Assembly (NCBI GenBank): GCA_016785225.1
Contig: JAFBJZ010000652.1
Location: forward strand, 1,640,001 to 1,704,000
Length of the DNA: 64,000 bases
Reading direction: 5' to 3'
DNA from: Psettodes erumei
Lineage: Eukaryota; Chordata; Actinopteri; Pleuronectiformes; Psettodidae
The notes beneath the pieces were generated by a model that was not told the DNA's origin, ran no database searches, and was given only the letters and a program-made list of their open reading frames with translations. A program made the translations under genes and the position numbers. Below are positions 22,701 to 34,700 of this stretch, piece after piece (the first letter of the stretch is position 1; the number at the start of each line of letters is the position of its first letter).

Positions 22701-25700
22701 CGTGAAACTCCAGCAGAGTTTCTCCGTCGGCGCCGCTGTCCTCCCTCCAGCCCGGAGGAGCCGGGCAGGACTTGGCTGTGAGGGGCAGAAGTGGTGATTC
22801 ATTTCCTTCACCTTCGTCTCTGTCCAGTTAATTTACTGTCTGTTACTTCTTTGTCAGAATGGCAATAAAGTTTCTCAGAGATGTTTTTTTATTAATACAG
22901 TATATCAACACCAACTCCTTTGCCTTGGTTTCATTTTGACAGAAGAGTTTATGACTCTGTTCCAGCAACAGGAGGAGCTCCGACTCGCCCACCTCGTGTC
23001 ATAGACTCCATTGTGAAACAGATACTGTCGCATGTTGCATTGTGTGGTTTACGTGTTGTATGTGAGGTGTTGTGAAACAGCGGCTGTTGTAAGTGAGATC
23101 ATATAAACAGAGTGTGAGGACACCAGTGGGAGTTCAACTTCCTCTTGCCCTCCTTTGCATGCTTCCTTGTAATCATCAATCATCAATCATTGTGTGTGTG
23201 TGTGTGTGTGCAAAGTTTCTCACGCTGGCAGGTTGGGAAAGTGGAGCTCCAGGTGGTGCCCCCCATGCACATCACCAGAGGATCCCCCACCAGGTAGTAG
23301 CCTTTATCACACTGAAACTCCAGCGTGCGCCCGGTGTTCAGGTTGTGCTCCAGCACTTTGCCGTGCAGCATCAGCCTCGGGCTGTGGCAGCCTCTGGCCG
23401 CTGTCGTGACAAACGATCGCAAAGTTTATCGATTCATTATTCTACTCATCCTCACGGCTTTGTACGAAACGCGTCCGTTTCCTCGTACCTTCACACGCGG
23501 GCGCCGGCAGGCTCCACGTGCCGTTGGCCAGGCAGGTGAGAGTCTTGGGGCCGACCAGCTGCAGCCCAGCGTTACACACATAACTGGCATTGTGCAGGTA
23601 GGTCTCTCCTGTCATCTGGACCTGTGCGTTTTGTACTGTGGGAGGGGGCCCGCAGGACTGAGCTGTGGAGACAATAGACAGGCATGACTGGGGCGTCAGA
23701 GGCGTGGGTGGGACTGATGTTTGTGTACGCAGAGTTAACAAAGGTGTGTAACATACTGAGGTTTTACCCTCCGGAACGTCACTTTGCTTCTACATCATTT
23801 ATCATTTAGTTTTCACAACTGAGAGCGGGGACGTGACAGAAGGTGTTTTTCACTGAGAGCGTCCACAATCAGCAAACAGTCAAAAAAGAGACAGCGCGGC
23901 CTGATCTGAGCTGAACACATCTCCTGGTGTGTCACAGACGAACACAAACCCACCGACGCACACTGGCCGGGTGCCGCTCCACGTTCGGTCTCCCTGGCAG
24001 GTCTGGATAGAGTCGCCCTGCGACACAGAGAAGAATGTGAAGCAGGCGCTGAAGCAATGAGCTCTCTGTGCACGTCTCCAATGTATTAAAAAGGCCCTCG
24101 CTGCAGCGAGCTTTCACATGGGGGGGGCGTATCAGCGGGTATCAGTGGATAAGGAAAAGTGACTCAGCTCCCCCCCGTCTGCTCTGTGCCGACGGCCGGA
24201 GAGAAACCACGTGACTTTCTGTAATGCGATTGTTAGCCATTAGCTCCGTGTGGAGAGTCCGGTGTTTAAAAGCACAGGGGGTGGGGGAGGAGGGGGCAGT
24301 TACACAGCCAAACAAGATTATTTAATCTGCATTCATCGACAATTTGGCATGAGGTTTGGTTTTCCGGTGCAGCTGTTTGTCTGAGTGTTTTGAGGTCAGG
24401 TGACTTATGACGTGGCCCGATGAGCTGTACCTTCATGTCGAAGCCGGGGAGGCAGGAGTACATGACAAAGTCTCCGTAGTTGAAGCTGTCGCCCTCGGTT
24501 ACACCGTGGAGAAGAGGCGGGGGTTTCTCACACACCACCAGCTCACAAGAAACCGTCGAGATGCTCGGAGTCCAGCCTCCGCCCAGCTTCTCACACGCCA
24601 CGAGAGACAGGACAGGAAAGTGCGACATTATTCATGGATTCGTATTCTCAGAACCAGAATGCACCAAAAATGACCACGCTCAAACAGAATGAAACGCCCA
24701 CGACGAACTCAACAAACCCTACCTGACACTCAGCTAACGCTGACCCCTGCAGGTAGAAGCCAGGAGGGCAGGAGAGGGTGACGGTGCCCCCCACAGGCGT
24801 CAGCTCCTTCCCGGTGACGACCAGATGAGGGATGGAGAAGTTGGCGGGCAGCGGGCACGGGGCGGGGCGGCACCGAACGCTGTGTTTGGACCAGGTGCCG
24901 TCGCTCTGGCAGGAGAGAGACGCCGTCTGGGTGGCCAGTGCGTAGCCGTCCTCACACCTGGAGGGGCGGAGGCACGACGTGGGAAGAAGGCGAGACGCAC
25001 GGATTCAGAAAAACTTTATCGTCCGCCGCAAACTCTTTGATATGGTTCTTACGCTGGTTTTTACCTGTATGTGATTTGATTAGGGAAAGTGAAGGTGTCT
25101 CCCACCGCCCGAGCGTGGGCCACAACAGGAGGAATCCCACAACTCACGGGCTCACAGCTGATCCTGGGTTCCCCCCACCTGCCGTCTCTCCCACAGGGGA
25201 GGAGCGGGTACCCCCTGGGCTGGTAGCCCGGCCGACACCTGTATGTAACTGCGTCTGGGAAGGCAGCAGTGCCGCCCTGCAGGACAGCGTTAGCGACTGT
25301 CGGCGGGGCGACACTGCACCTCCCCCGGCCACACACAGGCACCCCGGGGCTCCACACCCCTCCCTTCTCGCACGTCGCCTGAGGGGGACCCAGCAGCTTG
25401 TAGCCGTCGTCGCACTGGAAGTGCACTCGGTCCCCGCAGGCGCGCTCTCGCCCGAGCACCGCCCCGAATTTCAGCATGGGGAGGGCGCAGACGCAGGGCC
25501 GGCACTGAGGCACGGCGCCCACCCACAGGCCTTGGGCGGAGCACCGCAGGACGGGATCCCCGACGACCTGGTAGCCGTCGAAGCAGACGTACTCCACCAC
25601 GTCGTCGTAGTTGAAGCTGGAGCCGTTCAGGAAGCCGTGGCTGATGTCCTCGGGCGGATCGCAGCTGACGACGTCGCAGCGCGGCGCCGGTTTGTCCCAG

Positions 25701-28700
25701 AGCCCGTCCGACTGACAAACGCGCGTGGCGTCGCCGTTGAGCGTGTATCCTTCGTCGCATTCGTACTTCACCTTGCTGTTGAAGCCAAACTCTGATCCCA
25801 GCACACGCGCGTTGGGCACAGGTGGGGGTTTCCCACAGCGGGCGGGTACGCAGGCGGGGGACTCGTGGCTCCAGGTGCCATCGGCCTGACAAACACTGAT
25901 GGATTTCCCCTGTAACAGGAAGCCAGGCCGACAGCTCAGTTCTATCTCGTCATTGTAGCTGCGCCCGTCTCCTTTTAAGGTGACATCACTGGGGACTTGA
26001 GGGGGGCCGCACGACACCGGCTCACAGAGCGGCTTCTGCCCACTCCACTTCCCGTCCGCCTGGCAGGCCATGGTGTCACGACCCCTGAGACAAACCCAGG
26101 ACTGCACTCGTACTGAACCACCTCAGGATACACAAAAGCACCTCTGAGAGCTCTGCTGTTAGCGACAGCCCCCGGGTCGCCGCAGGACACGGCTCGACAA
26201 ACGGGAGCCTCGTTGGTCCACAGTCGGCCCGACACGCACTGCCTCACGGGCTCGCCCTCCAGCTCGTACCCTTCCTCGCACGTATACTTGACCGTGCTGC
26301 CGAGGGAGGTGTCGGTCACGTTCACCCAGCCGTGCTCCGGACCGGGCGGCGTCTCGCACTCTGCCGGGACGCAGGACGGCGCCGTCCCGTTCCAGCCTCC
26401 GTCCTCCTGACACACCAGCCTGGTGGGGTTGGTGAGGTCATAACCTTTGTGGCATCGGTACTCGATCAACGTCCCATGGAGGAAGCTCAAGTCCTTAGGC
26501 GAAGCTAACGTTCCAGAAAGTGCAACGAATCCTCCGCCCTGCTCCGTCACCCTCACGTACTCCCCGAAGTCGATGTGAGGAGGCAGGCCGCAGTCCGACG
26601 GCACGCACAGGGGAACGGAACTCGACCAGCCGAACTCCTCGCAGGTCAGGTGGTCCTGGCCGACGAGCTGGAAGCCTGGGAAACAGCTGTAGAAAATAGT
26701 GACGCCGAAACTGTGATCCTGGCCCTCTACAAAGCCGTTGTCGATGGGCTGAGGCGGGGTGCACGATATCTGCACGCAGGCCGGCGGCTCCGCGTCCCAT
26801 TCCCCGCTGGCCAGGCACTTCAGCGTCTCTGGGCCTTGGAGGCGGTAACCGCGACGACAGTGGTAGGTGGCGCTGTGGCCAAACTGGAGCTTTGTATAAA
26901 CCACTTTTCCGCCGGCGATCTGTTTAGGGACGGAGCATTCAATCGGCCGACAGGAAGGGACCCCCCCGATCCAGAGTCCCTTTTCTCCGCAGAGGACAGT
27001 GGAGTTGCCCACCAAGTTATATCCTGTCCGGCAGCTGTACAGTGCTTTGCTGAGGTACATCAGACCCTGGACGTCCACGATACCGTTAGAGATCTCCACA
27101 GGCTGAGGGCATTCGACCGGGATGCATTCTGGGTAGGGAGCGCTCCATTGCCCGCTGGCTAGACAGGACACCGAGCGCTCCTTTCTTAAAGTGAAGCCGT
27201 CCATGCAGGCGTAGGTCACCGCTGAGCCGAAAGGGAACCGGGGAGAGGACGAGGACGGGCCTCCGAACGGCACTTCGGGAAGCGGGCCGCAGAACACCTG
27301 CTTACACACCGGGAAGGTGTCGTTCCACTCCTGGGACGGGGTGCAGCGCAGGACCCGAGCACCCTCGAGGACGTAGCCGTCCTCGCACGATAACTCCACT
27401 GTTCCGGTGTCAGAGTCCAGGCCCTTCAGGACCAGGTGGTTCTCCTCCAGCGGCGGCTCGGGGCACTGCACCGGGGAGCAGCGCGGACCCTGCGTCTTGT
27501 CCCAGTGTCCGTACTTCAGACAGGTCCAGACGGCGTCCCCGACCAGCTCGTAGCCCTCGTCGCAGAAGTACTCCACCTTTCGGCCCACCTGGAACTCAGA
27601 GCCCCTGTAATGTCCATGGACGATGTTGGGGGGAGGGTTGCACGTCAAGAGGATACAGGTGGGAGGGTCGACGTTGGACCACTGGCGGTTGGCTTGGCAA
27701 ACTCGTTCTGACTGTCCGACCAGTCTGTAGCCTGGTTTACAGATATAGGTCACCTTGCTGTTGTAGGTCCGACCCCTTGCCTGCAGGAGGATAAAGAGCG
27801 GGAAGAATCATTTAAACGTGATGTGGGAATATGTTATCGCGTAATCTGCTAATTCTGCTATTTGCAGCCGACCTGGAGGAGTCCGTTCTCGAGGGGAGGG
27901 GGGTACGAGCAGGCCACGGGGACACAGGTGGGCAGAGCTCCTCCCCATTCTCCGTTGGCCTTGCAGGTCCTCTTCTTCTCCCCCCGGATCAGGAAGCCCG
28001 AATAGCAGCTGTATGCCACCACGGCTCCGAAGCTGTAGTTTGTTCCGCTCACGTAGCCCCGATCGATGCTGTCGGGCCTGGAGCACCTGACGGGCACGCA
28101 GCCGATGTCGTACGGCGACGGCTCCCACTCCCCTCCCATCAGACACCTCAGCGTGGCGGTGGTGTTGAGCATGAAGCCCTCCTCGCACTTATAGCTCACC
28201 TCGGAGTTGCTGGCATACTTAGGTTTGTTGACCGAATCTAAAATCGCGTGGGGGAGTTCGGGCGGACGCAGGCAGAAGTTGGCGATGCAGCGGGGGGCCT
28301 CCATGCCGTCGGGGGGGGCCCACACGCCCCGAGCGTTGCACACCATCTTGGAGTTGTTGCCGGCGGTGTAGCCGTCGGTGCAGTAGTAGTTAGCAGTGTC
28401 TCCAAACAGCTGGTGGCTCTCGTAGGGCTCTGCGTGGTCGATGGCGGGCGGGGGGCCGCAGGAGCGGGGGACGCACTGGGCGGTGCTGTCGCTCCATTGG
28501 CCACTCAGCAGACATTCTCTTGTCTCTGGGCCAATCAGAGTGTAGCTGCAGACGGAGGAGACCAAAAAGAGATGAGCAAAGAACAAAAGAAGTAACAGCA
28601 CGAACAGGACACAGATGGAACCAATATTCCTGAAACTATATTTAAATCGTGAGTCTAATGCAGAGGATTTCCACAATTTTAACATGTTCACACTTGGAGC

Positions 28701-31700
28701 AGATCAGCGTAATAACTGAGGAGGCTTCGATCACATTTACCCTTCTTTGCAGACATAGTGCACCTTGTTTCCCAGCTCATAGTTCTCTCCTACGGTCACA
28801 GCGTCTCTCAGGGCCGGAGGCTCGCTGCACAGGACGCTCACGCAGCGGGGGGTGGGCCTGCTCCACTCCCCTGTTGCCTCGCATACCACCTCCATGGAGC
28901 CCTGTGGTCTTCGCACCAACAAAACTTCTTAGTTTACAAACACACACTTACAAATATACAACTGGAAACTGATGACAACGTACAATCGGCTCCTGCACAA
29001 CTAGAAGAGAGTGAGCAGTGCAGCTGACGGTCATTCACCCATACCTGTATCCCTCAGCACAGGTGTACGTGACGGTCGACAGGTATGTGTTCGTGTTGAG
29101 GTTGTAGTCGGCATTCTCAACAATGGCCGGCCCCCCGCAGGTCACAGGGTGACAGGTAGGTGGCGTCCCGCTCCATCTCATGCTAGCCAGACACTGGAAG
29201 TCGTACGGGATCTGAGGCAGGAAGCCCTTCATACAGCTGCGGCGGGCGGAAACAGAGTGAGACACGGGCTGCGGGCTTACAACAATCTGAAGGTGGTCAT
29301 TTTTAACAGCCGCTGTTTGTGTTTCCCGCTGTCGTCATGACAACGAGATGCGGGAGAGGATGCCAATGATACCTGAAAGTCACCTTGCTTCCGTAGGTGA
29401 AGTTGTTTCCCTTCATCATGGAGTTCTCTGGAACTGTTGGTGTCGGGCAGGACAGGGCTGCAGACAACAGAAAGAAGAGGGTGAGTGGATGCTGTTTTCT
29501 TCGCACACATTTAAATGAGTGCACTGCGGCTTCTGCAGGACAACCTCAGGCCATTAGTGTGTTTGCCAATGTGTGTAAATTATTTAACTTCTCTTATGTC
29601 TGCCTGTGACACACAGAGAGCTTTAGGTTGACTGGCAGTGTGCTGATCAGCAACAGACAGGATGGTCTGCAGGTGCTGAGTCAGTTTCCCGCTCACCGTG
29701 AGGAAGAATGTGGCTGAGAGCCAAGATGGAGATGCTGCGTCAGTCAGGCCTTTCAGCCCGCCGCACAGTGGAGGACAAAATGAAAGCTGCATATGTAATC
29801 TCCCCCTCACAGCATCAGGGCGAGGCACCTCCCATGATGTGTACATGCATCGTTTCTGTTTAAGCACCTTTCATTTTTATGTGACATTATCCTGGAGTTT
29901 GTCTATCGACCTCTCACCTCTGCAGTAGGGGACCTGATCGTCCCACTTTCCCGTCTCAAGGCAGTAGAGTCGGGACGAGCCCATCAGCTCGTATCCGTCG
30001 TCGCAGCCGAACACGACCTCCCCGCCCATCAGGAAGTTGCTGCCGCTTCTGTGACCGAACTCCGGAGACCCGGGGTTCTCACACTTCACCGGCTCTGGTG
30101 GGAACACACGCACATCGCACATAAGTGGTGCTCAATGTGGACAGGTGAAAGTCTTTAAAAACATTTGCGGTCCTCTTACCTGTGCAGTTTTTGCCGTCTC
30201 CACTGTACGGGTGAATGCAGGTGCAGGTGTAGGAGCCCTCTGTGTTCTGACAGCTGGCGTGATCGTCACAGTCAGATCCCAGGGCGCACTCGTCCACGTC
30301 TGAACCCAGAGACGAACGCACAAGCAGAAACGTGTGACGGACAATGCGTCATTGCTTATTTGACATCAGTGAAATAAAACTGTGTAATGCGAGGAAGTAC
30401 CGAGACAGGCCGGTGGGTTCCCTCCCCACTTGCCGCTGTTGGCACAGTGCACCTTGGCGTCTCCCAGCAGGTAAAAGCCAGCGTTACACTGATAGACCAC
30501 AGAGCTGCCGGCGTGGAAGTCCGCCCCCTGAAACAGGCCGTTCTCCAGAGGATGAGGAGATCCGCAGGACACACCTGTAACACACACACACAGACAGGAG
30601 GCACGTTGTAAGTAAAAGTAATACACTTATTCCAGGAATACTCAAACTACCTGGTGACAGGTAATTTACACAGTGCTGGTCATGTCTGTGCCTTACGTTC
30701 ACAGCTGGGTAAGGGGTGGCTCCACTCTCCTTTGTTCTGGCACTGCAGCACCGGCTCCCCCACCAGGTAGAACCCGGGATCACACGACAGCTGGACCTGG
30801 GCCCCGGGGCTCACCTCCACTGTGGAGGCGTGCAGGTGAGGCACTGCGTTCTCCAGCTTGGGGCAATCTGGAGAAACCGATACGGTGGAGTCAGAGCCTC
30901 TGTGGCTTTACTGGCACACATCAAAGAATCATACAGTGACTTCATTACGAAAAAAAATCTGTTTGTATGGATCTCTTACCAGCACAGAAAATGCTGTTGA
31001 GGTTGACTTTGACTCGGCCCACCACCCCGTTGAGGAAGTCGGGCCAGGCGAGGACGTTCCCTCTGTGGGTCACATGTGAAGCTGGACAGCTGCTGGCCAG
31101 CACCTTGATCTGCACAACACACACAACAACTCTCCTCAAATCCACGTCAACGTTCCCGCGTTACTGTTGTGCTGCGTGTAGAATCACCTGCTTTCACAGA
31201 CACGGCTCAGTGTTTACCTGCTGTGGCGTGAGGACTCGATCCCAGATGTTGAGCTGACTGATGGACCCGACAAAGGATTCGACGGGGTTGAAGCCCTCGC
31301 CCCTCTGGTCCTGGTCCTGACCTAACACCAGGGCCCCGCCACCTACGAGACACACAGAAAAGCACGGGGATTAACCACTGCTCACCGGGGAAATGTCCTC
31401 CTCGAACAGATACTGAAAACATCTGCCACCGCAGAACCGGGTCGAGGATAGCACTACACCTGGGATAGTGGTGCCGACTGACAGGCCTTTTCCTCCGTCC
31501 GAGGGCTTCCCGTTGATGTAGATTCTCCAGTCGCCGTCCCAGCTCCTCCAGGACACGCCGATGTGGTACCACTGACCCGTGTTCACCGCGGGGCAGTCGG
31601 TGATCCGCTCCTTGCCGTTCACATACAGCACCCACCTGTGGGGAGGGGGCACCCGTGGAAGAATATATACAAAATATAAGACACAGGGAGAAATACTATG

Positions 31701-34700
31701 TGCCTTTACATTAACTCTGATGTATCACTGACCCATTGTAGTCTATGAGGAGGAAAGCGTTGTCGCTGCCCTCAACAGCGTAGGACACGGGCGTGCCGTA
31801 GTTCGTGGTGTCCAATGACCTCATCCAGAAGGTGCAGGTGATCTCTGTCAGCGCGGGCATCACGCCGTCCATCATCACGTAACCGTGGATGCCCGACACC
31901 TCAAAGTCCAGGTTGAAGGCTGAGGACATCTCTGATAGGACAGGCCAGGGATTAATGAATCCAATGATCAATTTATTGATATTCTTCTTCTGTTTTGGAT
32001 TATGTCCTGACACGATAGTATGCTCAATGAGTGTTAACAGGAAAAGTACTGTCACAAGAAGCCGATATGTAAAAGAACCAAAGAAAAAGGTCAAACCCAG
32101 CTTCTTCCTACACGGACGGTATCCAGTAATGTTTTAATGTCATCTGTCCTATAGTACCTGTCTCACACCTGGTTCCGTTGAACCCAGGGAGGCAGCGGCA
32201 GGCGTAGGAGCCCAGACCGTCCAGGCAGCTGGCTCCGTTCACGCAGGGGTTGGGATCGCACTCGTCCACGTCCACCTCGCACACCCGGCCCCGGTAACCC
32301 TCCACGCACTGACACCTGGCACAGGAGAGGCGGCACCGCTCGCTTTCAGACCACATCGTATTTTGTGACGACAGAGGGATAGCGGGACGCCGCCGTGAGC
32401 CGCTGCTCTCCATCGCAACTTTTAATCACCTGAAACTGTTGACGGCGTCCAGACACGAGCCTCCGTTCAGGCAGGGGGCGCTGTGACACTCATCGACGTT
32501 GACCTCGCAGCGATCCCCCGAGAAGCCGGCGGCGCAGTTGCAGGTGTAACCGCCCGTCAGGTCCTCACACCCGCCTCCGTTCAGGCAGGGGTTGGAGAGA
32601 CACTCGTTTATCTCCAGCTCGCAACGAGAGCCTGCGGCAATGAGAAAATGTATGTTTTACCGCTTGCACAGTTTCACAGTTTCTTTTACAGATTTATAAA
32701 TGCTCCACGTATACAGAATATAAACAGTAGTAGTCATCACTTTCTACAGGGAACAGTCCAATCCAATAATCCACATGAATAATTATCGACAGTTAGGACT
32801 GATCAAACAAGGACATCGACACCCAGAATGAAATCCGACCTGTGAAGCCGCCGGCGCAGCTGCAGGTGAACTTGTTGACCTCGTCCACACACACGCCTTC
32901 GTTCAGACAGGGGGAGGAAACACACTCGTTCACCTCCGCCTCACACAGAGAGCCTGAAACAGGTGCAGGGATAATCCCATCACTTCTCCAAACCCTTTAT
33001 TTCTTGGTACAGTCATTGGGAAAATGTCCACATGATCTTTTATGAATCGTTCTATTTGCATATGAGAGCAAAGACACGAGACGATGGTGGGAAGGAAACA
33101 TGTCTGTGAAATAAAACTTTTTTTATACCTACATAAAATGTCTGGCCTGGAAGATAAATCCTTTCTGTTCTTTTTAAATTATTCCCAAATCCTTCAAGGC
33201 CTGGAAATAGACCTGCTGCTTTTCCATTCTTTTGTACTGTAAACCCTTTTACACTCTGGACCTTTGTAAGGGGCCGTACCTACAAATCCAGGCTTGCACT
33301 GACACTGGAAGTCTCCCATACCGTCCCTGCACAGGCCTCCGTTCTGGCACGGAGTGGAGTCGCACTCATCGATGTCAATCTCACACTTGGCACCTGAGGG
33401 AGAAATATCAGAGGCTGCATCGAACGCTTATCGTGACGAAGTCACATACAACACGACTCTGATGAAGATGATGTCCGTTCTGCTAAAGCCGAAGGCTCAC
33501 GACGGGACAAAGCTGGTGACAGGGAAGAAAATGTGGAAGAGGAATGTGGTAGAAAATGGATTTTATCTGATCTCATGAGGTCTGTTAATAAAGTTTTCAG
33601 TTTCAAGTGTCAGTAAGTGCTTTATAAGCCAATGACAAGGCTGTGTGCAGAGCGGGACATACGCCGAGCGGTGGTGTACCTGTGAACCCGGGCATGCAGG
33701 TGCAGACGTAGCCCGCCCCGACTTCCTCACAAGTCCCCTTGTTCTGACAGGGATTCAGGAAGCACTCGTGGAAAACCTGAAACCAAAACCATACTCACAC
33801 TGTCACGTACGCAGCCACAGACACGCTACAAAAAACTTCCTCCAGGACTAGGTATGTACCAGGAAAAGATGGAAATTAAAAAATTCAAATCAGATTCATA
33901 TTACAGATAAATTAAATGCCATATGGACACAAAGTCACTTTCCTGTAAGTTTGGACAAGATGGACACTAACCTGACTGCTAGCTTGGTAGTCTTCGCTGA
34001 CCTCCACCTCTGGAGCTGCAGTTACACTCTCCTCCTTTGGAAGAAAACTGGAGCCAAAGCCTGACAATGACAGCCACAGAAAATGTAGACAATGTAAGCA
34101 AAGTCGGGTCGGAAAAACACGGTAAAGGATCTTTCCCCTCGCTACCAGACTGGCAGACGGGTCGTGATCCAACTGAACAAAAGCCTGTATTCTTATTGAA
34201 AAAAAACAACTGGCAGCATCTCCTAACCACTGTTCATTCCCACACTTCAGGAATGCAGCGTTATTCATTTCCATTCTGCTGCTCAGGAGCAGAAGTCGTA
34301 TTCTCGGCGCAGTAATCCCTTTTCCAAGTGGACTGAGCTGTCACAAAACAGATCAGACACCGCACAACTGGAGAGATGGCGGCACGTTTTCACACAGCAC
34401 GCCCTGACATCTTGACTTCATCTGGCATGGCCCGCAGAAATTTAGCATAAGTGGCTTTACGTGCCAGCTCAATGCAGCAGAGTGGCGTTAACACAGAAGT
34501 CTGCTGTGTGAAAAGCTGCACACGTCCAAGTTTATTTGAACTGGAGCTGAGGCTGGAACAAACTCTGATAGTGTCGGTTTGGTTTTTCACTAACATCATT
34601 TACTCAGAGTCCTTCCTGCCTGCTGCAACATACCAGGAAATACACTGACTGCATTTGTCCACATCTTAATCCAATCATGAATGTGTGCCAGCACTTGAAG

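Noticed and set aside
24938..28241. Long open frames on the plus strand (up to 285 codons) opposite the svep1 CCP exons
   Set aside because: They lie exactly opposite GC-rich CCP coding sequence, lack splice structure and resemble no protein. High third-position GC removes stop codons on the other strand.
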